Shown: piece by piece, positions 1-7,157 of the stretch
Layout: each line of letters opens with the position of its first letter
Position numbering within the stretch: the first letter of the stretch is position 1
Assembly: GCA_017540945.1 (NCBI GenBank)
Contig: JAFYAB010000070.1
Coordinates: forward strand, 1-17,012
Reading direction: 5' to 3'
DNA: 17,012 nt
From: Oscillospiraceae bacterium
Lineage (GTDB): Bacteria > Bacillota_A > Clostridia > Oscillospirales > Oscillospiraceae
Made by a program: the position numbers and the translations under genes
The notes under the pieces: generated by a model
Seen by the model: the letters and a program-made list of their open reading frames with translations, nothing else
Told to the model about the DNA's origin: nothing
The model's database searches: none

Positions 1-240
1 CGAAATGTAATCCCGGCGTGCGTATTACGCACCGTATCTGTATATTGTGAGATGATCGATGTTTGCCCCTACGGCGTTCTCCTGTTTCCTTTTGCCTGTT
101 CCCCGTTCCCTTTTGTCCTGATCAGCCTGTATGGGAAGCGCTTCAGAGTTTTTTGACAATCTGAGGGCGCACCGCGCAATGCGGTGCGCCCTTTGTTTGT
201 TTGAAGCTTCGCGTTTTTTTCAGGCAGCTCCTGTTCCAAC
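1..240. other. Intergenic region, no gene seen
   Basis: No convincing coding sequence lies left of the transporter stop codon. Visible items are a small palindrome (18-32, GTGCGT/ACGCAC around a 3-nt centre), a pyrimidine-rich stretch with two imperfect copies of a GTTCCCTTTTG-like word (about 82-118), and the strong hairpin at 164-192, listed separately. An open plus-strand frame crossing this region into the transporter gene has no ribosome site and a composition unlike a real protein, so it was not called. Confidence 0.6.
164..192. terminator. Strong hairpin, probable terminator
   Basis: A perfect 12-bp stem (AGGGCGCACCGC at 164-175, GCGGTGCGCCCT at 181-192) closes a 5-nt loop. It sits 48 nt beyond the stop of the minus-strand transporter gene, where an operon terminator is expected. 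The T-rich tail (TTTGTTTGTTT, 192-202) lies on the plus-strand side. On the minus strand the stem is followed by CAGATTG, which is not a U-tract. As an intrinsic terminator it therefore fits rightward transcription entering from the left edge better. It may still stall or stabilise the leftward prpF-transporter mRNA. Confidence 0.6.
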
Positions 241-1863
241 TCAGAACAGGCCGCCCAGGGAGAAGACGCCGATCCAGGAGAGCAGGACGTTCAGCAGGAC
301 GTTGGCCACGGAGAGCAGGAACAGGAACTTGAAGATCTTGTTGAGCTCTTCGTTGGTGGTCTCCTTGGAGGCGGAGTAGGAGGACATGATGATGGCGCCG
401 CCGGTGGACAGGGGGGAGATGGCGGCCGCGAAGGAGGTGGCGGTGATGGCGGAGATGAGCTCCATGTAGTTCACGTGCTCGCCGAAGGACCGCAGAATGC
501 CGGGGACCATCTTGAACAGTGCGGGCATGACCACGCCGGTGGTGGAGCTGACCCAGGACAGGATGCCTGAGGTAGCCGCCATGACAGGCGTTGCGGTGCT
601 GGGACCCATCAGCTTCTGCAGCAGGCCGGAGATCATGTCGATGCCGCCCATCATGTCGATGACAGCAACCAGCACGCCCACGCCGCAGATGAAGACCAGG
701 GTGCCCCAGGGGATGCCCTTGATGGCCTTTTTCTCGTCCGCGCAGCCCAGCAGCACCAGGATGGCGGCCATAACGAAGGCGGTGAGGCCGGTGTTCATCT
801 GGAAGCCGATGCAGAGCACCACCATCATCACGATGGCGCCGATGGTGCACCACTGTTTCCAATTGAACTTGGGAATGTCCTTGAGCTTCAGGGGGTTATC
901 CGCCTTGACCTTGTAGCTCTTGCTGAAGATGTAGAGCAGCAGGGTAAAGATAAAGCCGGAGACCAGGGTCGCCATGAAGAAGTGCAGGCCGTTGAAGCCC
1001 AGCTGATCCACGATGTCGGCGTTGGTGACGTCGCTGACCAGGTTGTTGGTGAGCTTGAGACCCAGCTGACCGGTCAGGGAAAGGGGAGAGGCGCAGCCGG
1101 CGTTGGCGCCGAGCTTGGCAAAGAGGGCCGTGGTGATGGGGTTGATCTTCATCTCGAAGGCCAGATAGACCGCGAAGGTGGTCATCAGGATGCCGGCGGC
1201 GATGTGGCCGGGGCCGATGGCGGAGATGAAGGCGGAGAGGAAGAACATCAGAATGGGGATCAGCACGGTGCGCTTGCCCACCAGGGCCACGACCTTCTTG
1301 GAGAAGAGATCCAGGGTGCCGTTCTGGGAGGCCATGCCGAAGAGGAAGGTGACGCCCACCAGGGTGACGAACATATCGGAGTCAAAGGCCTTGGTGACGT
1401 ACTTGGGGCCGATGCCGGCGATCATGGACAGGATGAAGGCCGCGCCGATGGCCAGAAAGCCCAGGTTGACCTTCTTGATGAAGCCGATGGCGATAACGAC
1501 CACCAGGACCGCCAGGGCAATGATGGAGAGGGTGGTGTTGGGACGGGAGGCGCTGCACTTCTTGCAGGCGTCGCCGCCCACGTTGGCGGTGGAGCAGACC
1601 TTGCAGGTCCATTCGTCAGCCTCCTCGGCGCCGATGGTGGTGGTGTCGTCGCCCGCGGGGGCGGCGTCGGCTGCCTTCTCGGTGTCGGCGGGAGCCGCGA
1701 CGTCCAGGGGCGCTTCGCCCAGGGCGACCATGGTTTCTCCGGGCACGGAGCTCTCGGCGGAAGCGTCGTTGGCGAATACGCTGGGAATCAGGGTCGCCAG
1801 CATCAGCAGGACCAGCAGCAGGACCGCCAGCTTGGAAATCTTACTTTTCGGTTGCAGTTTCAT
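241..1863 (-). CDS. SLC13/MatC-like dicarboxylate transporter with zinc-finger-like N-terminus
   Basis: Predicted polytopic carrier of 540 residues, probably importing a di- or tricarboxylate across the cytoplasmic membrane. I chose the ATG at 1863, preceded by GAGAGG, over an ATG 30 nt upstream that lies close behind the prpF stop. Residues 9-31 form a signal-peptide-like hydrophobic segment ending near SVFANDASA. Residues 32-84 are an Ala/Thr/Asp/Glu-rich linker. Residues 85-103 hold a W-x-C-x2-C-x3-N-x5-C-x2-C motif (C87, C90, C100, C103) resembling a RanBP2-type zinc finger. From about 110 onward come many hydrophobic helices with SLC13/MatC-like features, such as the GPGHIAAGILMTTF and SWVSSTTGVVMPAL stretches. 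It starts 19 nt after prpF, so it is the second gene of that operon. The substrate is inferred from the PrpF neighbour, perhaps an aconitate- or oxalomesaconate-related acid, and is not shown by sequence. Confidence 0.82.
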   Translation of the reverse strand: MKLQPKSKISKLAVLLLVLLMLATLIPSVFANDASAESSVPGETMVALGEAPLDVAAPADTEKAADAAPAGDDTTTIGAEEADEWTCKVCSTANVGGDACKKCSASRPNTTLSIIALAVLVVVIAIGFIKKVNLGFLAIGAAFILSMIAGIGPKYVTKAFDSDMFVTLVGVTFLFGMASQNGTLDLFSKKVVALVGKRTVLIPILMFFLSAFISAIGPGHIAAGILMTTFAVYLAFEMKINPITTALFAKLGANAGCASPLSLTGQLGLKLTNNLVSDVTNADIVDQLGFNGLHFFMATLVSGFIFTLLLYIFSKSYKVKADNPLKLKDIPKFNWKQWCTIGAIVMMVVLCIGFQMNTGLTAFVMAAILVLLGCADEKKAIKGIPWGTLVFICGVGVLVAVIDMMGGIDMISGLLQKLMGPSTATPVMAATSGILSWVSSTTGVVMPALFKMVPGILRSFGEHVNYMELISAITATSFAAAISPLSTGGAIIMSSYSASKETTNEELNKIFKFLFLLSVANVLLNVLLSWIGVFSLGGLF

Positions 1864-1882
1864 TTCAGTTCCTCTCTTTCTC

Positions 1883-3025
1883 TCAGAGGGCAATCCGGGC
1901 GACGCCTTCCATCAGAAGGTTCGCGGTGCGGAAGCCGAAGGTATCGTCAATGATGGGGCAGGCGCCGTTGTCGCGGTAGTCCACGCCGCACTCCAGGATG
2001 CCGCCGGGATGGCCGATGCGGATGAACTGGGTGTCCACGTTGGCAGGCAGGACCTGCTGCACGATGGAGCCGGGGACCACGGCGGCCGCCGCGGTGCACA
2101 TGGCGCCGGTCATGGCGTAGCTGGGATGGGTCTTCTGCATGGACATCATCCGGGAGAGCAGGTCGATCTGCTCCTTTTTGATCTCCTTGCCGTCGCCGTT
2201 GACGTAGTCGTCAGCCTCGGCCACGAAGGTCATCTTGGGGATGCCCGGGGTGTCCCAGGCGGAGCGGGTGTAGTCCTCGATCAGACCCAGCTTCACGGCG
2301 GCCAGACCGCGAACCTTTTCCAGCAGATCCAGCTTTTCCGCGTCGGCGTTCAGCTCGTCTGGGAGCTCCTTGCCGCTGAGCCCCAGATCCTTCGCCCGGG
2401 CGAAGACCAGAGGGTTGGCGGCGTCCACGATGGAGACCTCCACCGGTCCGTACCCGGGAACCTCCAGAACGTCCACAGCGCTGCCGGTGGGCAGCAGGCC
2501 CTTTCCGAGCGTCCCCGCGGGGTCCACAAACTTCAGCTTGACGGGAGATGCGGTGCCGGGGACGCCGGCGATGTAGAAGTCGCCCTCATAGGCCACCGCG
2601 CCGCCGGGGGTCATGACCTCGGCCTCGATGATCTTGTCGGTGTTGGTGTTGTAGATGCGGACGGGGGTCATGCCGTCCTTCGCCTCCACCAGGCCCTTCT
2701 CAATGGCGAAGGGGCCCACGCCGGATGAGATGTTGCCGCAGTTGCCCTTGTAGCTGACCAGAGGCTTGTCCACGGAGACCTGGGCGAAGGTGTAGTCCAC
2801 GTCGGCGTCGGGCCGGGCGGACCGCTGGATGATGGCGACCTTGGAGGTCACGGACTGGGAGCCGCCCAGGCCGTCGATCTGCTTGCGGTCCGGGCTGCCC
2901 ATGAGCCGGAGCAGAATGGGCTCCCAGGCGTCCTTGTCTTCGGGGAGATCCGCCTGGAGGATGTAGACGCCCTTGCTGGTGCCGCCGCGGAGAATGGTAA
3001 CGGGGAGCTTTTTGACTTCTTTCAT
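1883..3025 (-). CDS. prpF: PrpF-family isomerase (2-methylaconitate/4-oxalomesaconate type)
   Basis: A 380-residue protein of the PrpF family, which has a diaminopimelate-epimerase-like fold and isomerises unsaturated tricarboxylates. Known members are 2-methylaconitate cis-trans isomerase and 4-oxalomesaconate tautomerase. Visible signatures are RGGTSKG (residues 13-19), the GLGGSQSVTSKVAI stretch around 52-65 with Lys62, and the KGNCGNISSGVGPFA block at 93-107 with Cys96, the cysteine position typical of the family. Length is normal. The ATG at 3025 is preceded by AAAGGAAG at good spacing; frame upstream of it is open but matches nothing. It is the first gene of the prpF-transporter operon and is divergent from a LysR gene. 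The family assignment is solid, but the precise substrate is not: no prpB, prpC or prpD is nearby, so methylcitrate metabolism is not supported by context. Confidence 0.88.
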   Translation of the reverse strand: MKEVKKLPVTILRGGTSKGVYILQADLPEDKDAWEPILLRLMGSPDRKQIDGLGGSQSVTSKVAIIQRSARPDADVDYTFAQVSVDKPLVSYKGNCGNISSGVGPFAIEKGLVEAKDGMTPVRIYNTNTDKIIEAEVMTPGGAVAYEGDFYIAGVPGTASPVKLKFVDPAGTLGKGLLPTGSAVDVLEVPGYGPVEVSIVDAANPLVFARAKDLGLSGKELPDELNADAEKLDLLEKVRGLAAVKLGLIEDYTRSAWDTPGIPKMTFVAEADDYVNGDGKEIKKEQIDLLSRMMSMQKTHPSYAMTGAMCTAAAAVVPGSIVQQVLPANVDTQFIRIGHPGGILECGVDYRDNGACPIIDDTFGFRTANLLMEGVARIAL

Positions 3026-3110
3026 GTTCTTGACTTCCTTTCCTGATGTTCCGTGATACGGTTGGGAGTTGATTGATTGGGAAGCCCTGGAAGCGGGTTT
3101 CTCTATCTGA

Positions 3111-3139
3111 ATCATAGCACATTCCAAAGCAGAACGGAA
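3111..3139 (-). promoter_or_regulatory. Putative promoter of the prpF-transporter operon
   Basis: On the minus strand an extended -10 element TGCTATGAT has its hexamer at 3111-3116. The -35 is weak: TTTCCG 18 bp upstream is the best candidate. Transcription would start near 3104, giving a leader of about 80 nt. A weak -35 with an extended -10 suits a gene that needs an activator such as the divergent LysR protein. Confidence 0.5.
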
Positions 3140-3180
3140 ATTCATTGTTCTCATATATGGCATTCTTTTTGTGCATACTA

Positions 3181-3226
3181 AAACGAATTGCACAAATCTG
3201 CAAAGCTTGATTTGTGCAATTCGTTT
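3181..3226. promoter_or_regulatory. Perfect 18-bp inverted repeat, probable LysR operator
   Basis: Left arm AAACGAATTGCACAAATC (3181-3198) and right arm GATTTGTGCAATTCGTTT (3209-3226) are exact reverse complements around a 10-bp centre. The repeat lies between the divergent lysR and prpF promoters. Its core word TTTGTGCA recurs as a third half-site at 3167-3174, closer to the prpF promoter. LysR-type proteins usually bind dyads with a T-N11-A-like core upstream of the divergent target gene. The position (about -77 to -122 from the inferred prpF start) fits a recognition site, with the third copy as a possible activation subsite. No T-tract follows either arm, so a terminator is unlikely. Confidence 0.65.
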
Positions 3227-3294
3227 GGCTTATTCGCATTATTCAGCAATCATTCTCAAAAGGAATATACACTATGAAAATGATGAAGAATGAA

Positions 3295-3323
3295 TTGCTA
3301 TTTGTTCTCCGATATGCTATGAT
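3295..3323 (+). promoter_or_regulatory. Putative lysR promoter
   Basis: TTGCTA (3295-3300, 4 of 6 matches to the -35 consensus) is followed after exactly 17 bp by an extended -10 TGCTATGAT (hexamer 3318-3323). The predicted start is near 3330, with a leader of about 22 nt carrying the GGGGGA ribosome site just before the ATG at 3352. The same TGCTATGAT word occurs in the opposing prpF promoter. Confidence 0.65.
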
Positions 3324-3351
3324 AGAAAAAAACAGTCAAGGGGGAATATCC

Positions 3352-4290
3352 ATGGATTTCCGCGAGCTGAGCTATGTGCTGGCGATTGCCGAGCACCAGA
3401 ACATCACCAAGGCCGCCGACGCCCTTTACGTCTCCCAGCCGACTTTGAGCAAGTTTCTGAGCGCCCTCGAGGGCGAGCTGGGTCTGAAGCTCTTCCGCCG
3501 CCTGGGCAACAAGTACGTGCTGACCTACGCCGGGGAGCGCTACGTGGACTACGCCGGGCAGATCCGTCGGCTGAAGGCCGATCTGGACGTGGAGCTGGCA
3601 GACATCCTCAAAAACGACGTGGGCGTGCTCAACCTGGCCTTCGCCCGGATGCGCTGCACCTATATGCTGCCCGGGACCCTGCCGGAGTTCCGGAAGCTGC
3701 ACCCCAACGTGAAGGTCAATCTCTTTGAGGGCAACTCCGACGAGAACGACCGGCGGCTGCTGGAGGGCCAGGTGGACGTGGCCTTCTATTCCCGCCCCTC
3801 GGTGGAAAACCCCATGCTCTGCTACGAGCCTCTGGACGAGGAGGAGCTGCTGATCGTCACCTGCAAGGAGCACCCCATCGGCCGCTTTGCCCAGCCCAAT
3901 CCCGGCGGCTGGCCCATCCTCGATCCGGTCCTGCTGGAAAAGGAGACCCTGATCCTGATGCAGCCGGAGCAGCGGACCCGCCAGATCACCGACGCCCTCT
4001 TCCAGGAGCGGAAGCTGCGCTTTGAGAACACGGTCTACACCTCCAACCTCCCGGCCATCATGGGCCTGGTCTCCCGGGGCTACGGCGTCTCCTTCCTCTT
4101 CGAGCCCCACCTGCGCCACCGGGCGGAGCGCTTTGAGCTGGACTGCTACTCCATCGGCCGGGGCCGGGTGCTGACGGAATTTGTAGCCGCCTCCCGCAAG
4201 GGCAGTTACCTGTCCAGCTATGCCCGGGACTATATCGAACTGGTGCGGCAGCTGCATCGCTTTGACAGCGCCGCAAAACCGAAGCCGTGA
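3352..4290 (+). CDS. LysR-family transcriptional regulator
   Basis: A 312-residue LysR-type regulator of normal length. Residues 1-60 form the winged helix-turn-helix: MDFRELSYVLAIAEHQNIT, then AADALYVSQPTLSKFLSALE and LFRR. The rest is the periplasmic-binding-protein-like effector domain, with family-typical stretches such as VDVAFYSRP and the ligand-pocket turn SRGYGVSFL. I chose the ATG at 3352 because GGGGGA lies just upstream and the conserved HTH starts immediately; an earlier in-frame ATG at 3214 falls inside the inverted repeat. It is divergent from prpF and most likely activates the prpF-transporter operon in response to the acid that operon handles, and represses itself. That target is inferred from gene arrangement only. 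Confidence 0.9.
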   Translation: MDFRELSYVLAIAEHQNITKAADALYVSQPTLSKFLSALEGELGLKLFRRLGNKYVLTYAGERYVDYAGQIRRLKADLDVELADILKNDVGVLNLAFARMRCTYMLPGTLPEFRKLHPNVKVNLFEGNSDENDRRLLEGQVDVAFYSRPSVENPMLCYEPLDEEELLIVTCKEHPIGRFAQPNPGGWPILDPVLLEKETLILMQPEQRTRQITDALFQERKLRFENTVYTSNLPAIMGLVSRGYGVSFLFEPHLRHRAERFELDCYSIGRGRVLTEFVAASRKGSYLSSYARDYIELVRQLHRFDSAAKPKP

Positions 4291-4304
4291 CCCGGCATGA
4301 AAAA

Positions 4305-4332
4305 GCCGGCGGGGCCGAAAAGCCCCGCCGGC
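4305..4332 (-). terminator. Second of two tandem terminators after the phosphohexomutase gene
   Basis: A perfect 11-bp GC-only stem (4305-4315 with 4322-4332) closes a 6-nt loop. On the minus strand it is followed by TTTT (4301-4304). It lies downstream of the stronger terminator at 4338-4381 and 15 nt beyond the lysR stop. It fits a back-up intrinsic terminator for leftward transcription and may also block antisense reading of lysR. Confidence 0.65.
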
Positions 4333-4337
4333 GGTAC

Positions 4338-4381
4338 AAAAAACGACCCTCCCGCAGCCGCAATCGCTGCCGGAGGGTCGT
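4338..4381 (-). terminator. Intrinsic terminator of the phosphohexomutase gene
   Basis: Stem arms ACGACCCTCC (4343-4352) and GGAGGGTCGT (4372-4381) are extended inward by GCAGC/GCTGC after one C-C mismatch. On the minus strand the stem runs straight into six Ts (4338-4343). It is placed 67 nt after the stop of the minus-strand gene, a textbook rho-independent arrangement. On the plus strand only CTATATTT follows, so termination of lysR here would be weak. Confidence 0.85.
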
Positions 4382-4448
4382 CTATATTTCGTTGAAATCT
4401 GATCGCGCGGATCGCAGAGGGTTCCGCGGAACAACGGGATTCCCTGAA

Positions 4449-5951
4449 TCAGCGGGCGAATTCCGCCAGCTTCGCGGTGTCGAGCTTGTCGAAGCGGGCG
4501 AGGAAGGGGAAGAGCTCCCGCGCGATGCGCCGGACGCCGCCCACGCTGTCGGATTCGATGTTCAGCGGCATCAGCGGATCGTGCAGACTCATCCGCAGCA
4601 GGAACCAGCCGTTGCCGTGGTCCCCGTCGAGGTTGACGCGCACGCCCTCATAATTGTTGGGCGCCAGGGTCCAGCCGGGCTGCGCGGCGGCAAAGGCATG
4701 AAGCTGCTTCAGAATCTCGCTGGCATAGGGCCGGAAATCCGCCAGCTGCAGATTCATGCGGAACTCGCTGCTCTCCGCGGGCTCCTGGAGGTCGGCGATC
4801 AGGGATTGGAGCGAATAGCCCTCCCTGCGGCCCTTGGACAGCTCGATCAACAGCCGCGTGACCAAATACGCTCCGTCGTCCAGGAAGTAGTTTTCCTTCA
4901 GCGCGCCGTGCCCGGAGGTCTCCATGGCCAGCTGGCTGTCGTGGCCCTCCGCGTTGAGCCGGATGGACTCGTTGATGACGTTGCGGTAGCCGCGCTTGAA
5001 GCGGTGATGCACGCCGCCGTGGGCCGCGATGAAGGCCGCCAGCCCGGTGGAGGTGATGGAATCCGTAACGATGGTCGTGCCGGGATGCTCCCGCAGCAGG
5101 ATGGCCGCCAGCATGGCGATGATGCGGTTGCGGTTCAGCTCGCTGCCGTCCGCCAGCACCGCGCCCGCCCGATCCACGTCGGTGTCAAAGATGATGCCCA
5201 GATCGGCCTTGTTCTGCACGACGGCCTCTGTGATGGCGGCCATGGCTGTCTTGTCCTCGGGATTGGGAATATGATTGGGGAAATGGCCGTCGGGCGTAAG
5301 GAAGCGGGAGCCTGTGGTATCCGCGCCCAGGGGCTCCAGTACCTGGGCGGCATAGAAGCCGCCGGCGCCGTTGCCGGCGTCCACCACGATCCGCAGGCCC
5401 TCCAGCGGACGCTCAAGACCGGTGGCCTCCCGCACCTTGCGGCACAGGAGCTCGGCGTATACCGGCATAAAGCTGCCGCCGGTCACAGCCGCGGCGGGCA
5501 GTTCGGTATGGGCGTCGGAGGCTGCCAGCGTGAGGATCGCCTTGATATCCTGCTTTTCCAGGCCGCCCTTCTGGGTAAAGAACTTGTAGCCGTTGCGGTT
5601 GAAGGGCAGATGGCTTGCCGTTACCATCACGGAGGCGTCGAAAGCGAAGCCCTCCGTGACGGTGCTCATGAACATCGCGGGCGTGGAGGCCATGCCCATA
5701 TCCGTCACCGCGACGCCCTCAGCGGCCAGCGCTTCGCCGATCCAGCCGGAGAGCGCCGGCCCGGTCAGACGGGAATCGCGTCCCACGGCCACGCGCAGCG
5801 CGTCCTTTCCCAGACGCTCCCGCAGCCACAGGGCAAAGCCCCGGCCGATATCCCGGCAGGCCTGCTCCGTCAGATTCACATTCTGCCCGGCGATCCCCGC
5901 CATTGCCACACCGCGGATGTCGCTGCCGTTTTGTAAGCTGAAATAATCCAT
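4449..5951 (-). CDS. Phosphoglucomutase/phosphomannomutase (alpha-D-phosphohexomutase)
   Basis: A cytoplasmic phosphohexomutase of 500 residues that interconverts hexose 6-phosphate and hexose 1-phosphate, supplying nucleotide sugars for surface polymers. The phosphoserine loop is TASHLPFNRNGYKFF with Ser113. The metal loop is DTDVDR (Asp256, Asp258, Asp260). The sugar-recognition loop is ETSGHG (344-349). The C-terminal phosphate-binding domain includes ESDSVGG. The LPFNRNG variant of the active loop resembles a ManB/PGM subgroup rather than the commoner TASHNP form. The ATG at 5951 has GGAGGG 6 nt upstream; a longer frame starting at 5981 lacks such a site. It is monocistronic, with its own promoter and two terminators, and lies downstream of the phosphocholine operon. 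Glucose versus mannose preference cannot be decided by eye. Confidence 0.9.
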   Translation of the reverse strand: MDYFSLQNGSDIRGVAMAGIAGQNVNLTEQACRDIGRGFALWLRERLGKDALRVAVGRDSRLTGPALSGWIGEALAAEGVAVTDMGMASTPAMFMSTVTEGFAFDASVMVTASHLPFNRNGYKFFTQKGGLEKQDIKAILTLAASDAHTELPAAAVTGGSFMPVYAELLCRKVREATGLERPLEGLRIVVDAGNGAGGFYAAQVLEPLGADTTGSRFLTPDGHFPNHIPNPEDKTAMAAITEAVVQNKADLGIIFDTDVDRAGAVLADGSELNRNRIIAMLAAILLREHPGTTIVTDSITSTGLAAFIAAHGGVHHRFKRGYRNVINESIRLNAEGHDSQLAMETSGHGALKENYFLDDGAYLVTRLLIELSKGRREGYSLQSLIADLQEPAESSEFRMNLQLADFRPYASEILKQLHAFAAAQPGWTLAPNNYEGVRVNLDGDHGNGWFLLRMSLHDPLMPLNIESDSVGGVRRIARELFPFLARFDKLDTAKLAEFAR

Positions 5952-6062
5952 GATGATCCCTCCATCGCACATGTTTCCCATATCGAAGCCCCCGGGCGGC
6001 CGCCGAAGCGTTCCGCATCCCGCGGCCTGGCTTTTTCCTGAGGCACAGGAACAGCTGGTTTC

Positions 6063-6091
6063 ATTTTACCAGTGAAACCCGAGAAAGTCAA
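6063..6091 (-). promoter_or_regulatory. Promoter of the phosphohexomutase gene
   Basis: On the minus strand TTGACT (6086-6091) and TAAAAT (6063-6068) are separated by 17 bp, with TGG directly before the -10, giving an extended -10. The expected start is near 6056, leaving a leader of about 105 nt before the ATG at 5951. The leader contains a small TTCCTG/CAGGAA hairpin. Confidence 0.75.
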
Positions 6092-6093
6092 TT

Positions 6094-6136
6094 AAAAAAT
6101 CCGGCGGAAGAAATGCGGGAAAGAGCGGGGCCGCCG
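6094..6136 (-). terminator. Possible terminator after licB
   Basis: Directly after the licB stop the minus strand has a short GC-only stem (CGGCGG with CCGCCG, 6131-6136 and 6102-6107) enclosing a long loop. It is followed by GGA and six Ts (6094-6099). The U-tract is good but the loop is long for an intrinsic terminator. The T-run directly abuts the -35 of the downstream gene's promoter. Confidence 0.5.
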
Positions 6137-7141
6137 TCAGGCGTCCCGTTTGAAAAGCTCCCGGAAGTCCGCGGCGGCGAAGATGCTGCAGACCAGCACC
6201 ACCAGCGCGCAGATCAGGGTCAGCACGGAGGGATAGGCGATCTCGTGGCTCGCGTCAAGGGCGTGCAGGATCAGATCGTAGATCAGGGCAAAGATCATAG
6301 CCCAGGCGGTGTAGGTGATGTTCAGCGCCATGGCCTTGGAGGCGCCGATCCTGGCGATGGCCTTGTAGTAGAAGAGATAGGAGAGCGTGGCAAAGAGGCC
6401 GGCGATGGCGATGGTGGGCAGAAGCCAGCCGGTGCCCCGGAACAGCCCGGCGGTGAAGGCCCAGGGGCTGAGGCCGCCCTCCCGGAAGCCCATGAGCCCC
6501 AGGATGGGAAGCAGCGCCGCCCCATAGAAGATGGCAGAAGTGGTCTGGCGGATCTGGAGGGCGTATTCGTCCGTGACCTCGGGGTCCTTCAGGCACTTGG
6601 CCAGGATCACCGCCTCAATGCCCCAGCCGAAGGCGCAGAGCAGGGCGCCGAGAATGCCCAGAAGATAGTTCTTCGGGGCCAGCTCCGTGGAATAGCTCAG
6701 ACCGTAGACCCCCAGAATGGTCAGGGCCAGGAAGAGCCACTGATACCACTTCATTTTTTCCTTCAGGAAGATGCAGGCCAGCACGCTGCCGATGGCGGGG
6801 AAGATGGCGCTGGCAATGGCTGCGATGGAGGCACCCATGTAGGTCACAGCCATGACGTAGCCGGTCATGCCCACAGGCCCGCCGATGATGGCCGCGATGA
6901 CCACCCATTTGCCGCTCCTGGTCCTGAACAGGGCGTGAAAGACGCCGCCCAGCTTGCCCCGGGCTCCGTTATAGATCCAGGAGAAAACGGCGGAACAGGC
7001 GTCGTGCAGGAAGGTGCTGATGAAGGGCGCGAGGAAGATCGCTTCGCCCAGGCTGTTGACCAGGGGGCTCATGGCCAGGGCGATGCCGATGATTACTGTT
7101 TCGAGGGCCCAGGTGACGGCCGCGAGAATCCCGGAAAGCAT
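6137..7141 (-). CDS. licB: LicB-like choline transporter (DMT/EamA superfamily)
   Basis: A 334-residue integral membrane protein with about ten hydrophobic helices and the internal duplication of EamA/DMT carriers. Helices around GPVGMTGYVMAVTYMGASIAAI and the later ATLSYLFYYKAIARIGASKAMAL occupy matching positions in the two halves. In lic loci of Haemophilus and pneumococcus the LicB member of this superfamily imports choline, and here the gene directly follows licA and licC homologues. The ATG at 7141 has AGGGGAGG upstream and lies 16 nt after the licA stop, so it is translated from the same mRNA. The substrate is inferred from this context, since DMT sequences alone do not fix it. A different amino alcohol such as ethanolamine remains possible. 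Confidence 0.85.
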   Translation of the reverse strand: MLSGILAAVTWALETVIIGIALAMSPLVNSLGEAIFLAPFISTFLHDACSAVFSWIYNGARGKLGGVFHALFRTRSGKWVVIAAIIGGPVGMTGYVMAVTYMGASIAAIASAIFPAIGSVLACIFLKEKMKWYQWLFLALTILGVYGLSYSTELAPKNYLLGILGALLCAFGWGIEAVILAKCLKDPEVTDEYALQIRQTTSAIFYGAALLPILGLMGFREGGLSPWAFTAGLFRGTGWLLPTIAIAGLFATLSYLFYYKAIARIGASKAMALNITYTAWAMIFALIYDLILHALDASHEIAYPSVLTLICALVVLVCSIFAAADFRELFKRDA

Positions 7142-7157
7142 ATCCCTTCGCCTCCCC

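Noticed and set aside
82..118. Two imperfect copies of a pyrimidine-rich word as a repeat array
   Set aside because: Only two diverged copies, no regular spacing, and no flanking feature; not enough to call a repeat or CRISPR.
982..2728. Long open plus-strand frames antisense to the transporter and prpF genes
   Set aside because: The implied proteins are Gly/Asp/His- or Met/Arg-rich without domain motifs and lack ribosome sites. They are products of GC-rich codon use in the real minus-strand genes.
3181..3226. The 18-bp inverted repeat as an insertion-sequence end or intrinsic terminator
   Set aside because: No transposase or target duplication is nearby, no T-tract follows either arm, and the site is between two divergent promoters, which favours an operator.
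4287..5936. 549-codon plus-strand open frame antisense to the phosphohexomutase gene
   Set aside because: It runs through two terminator hairpins and opposite all the catalytic motifs of the minus-strand gene. Its composition is unlike a real protein and no start signal is present.
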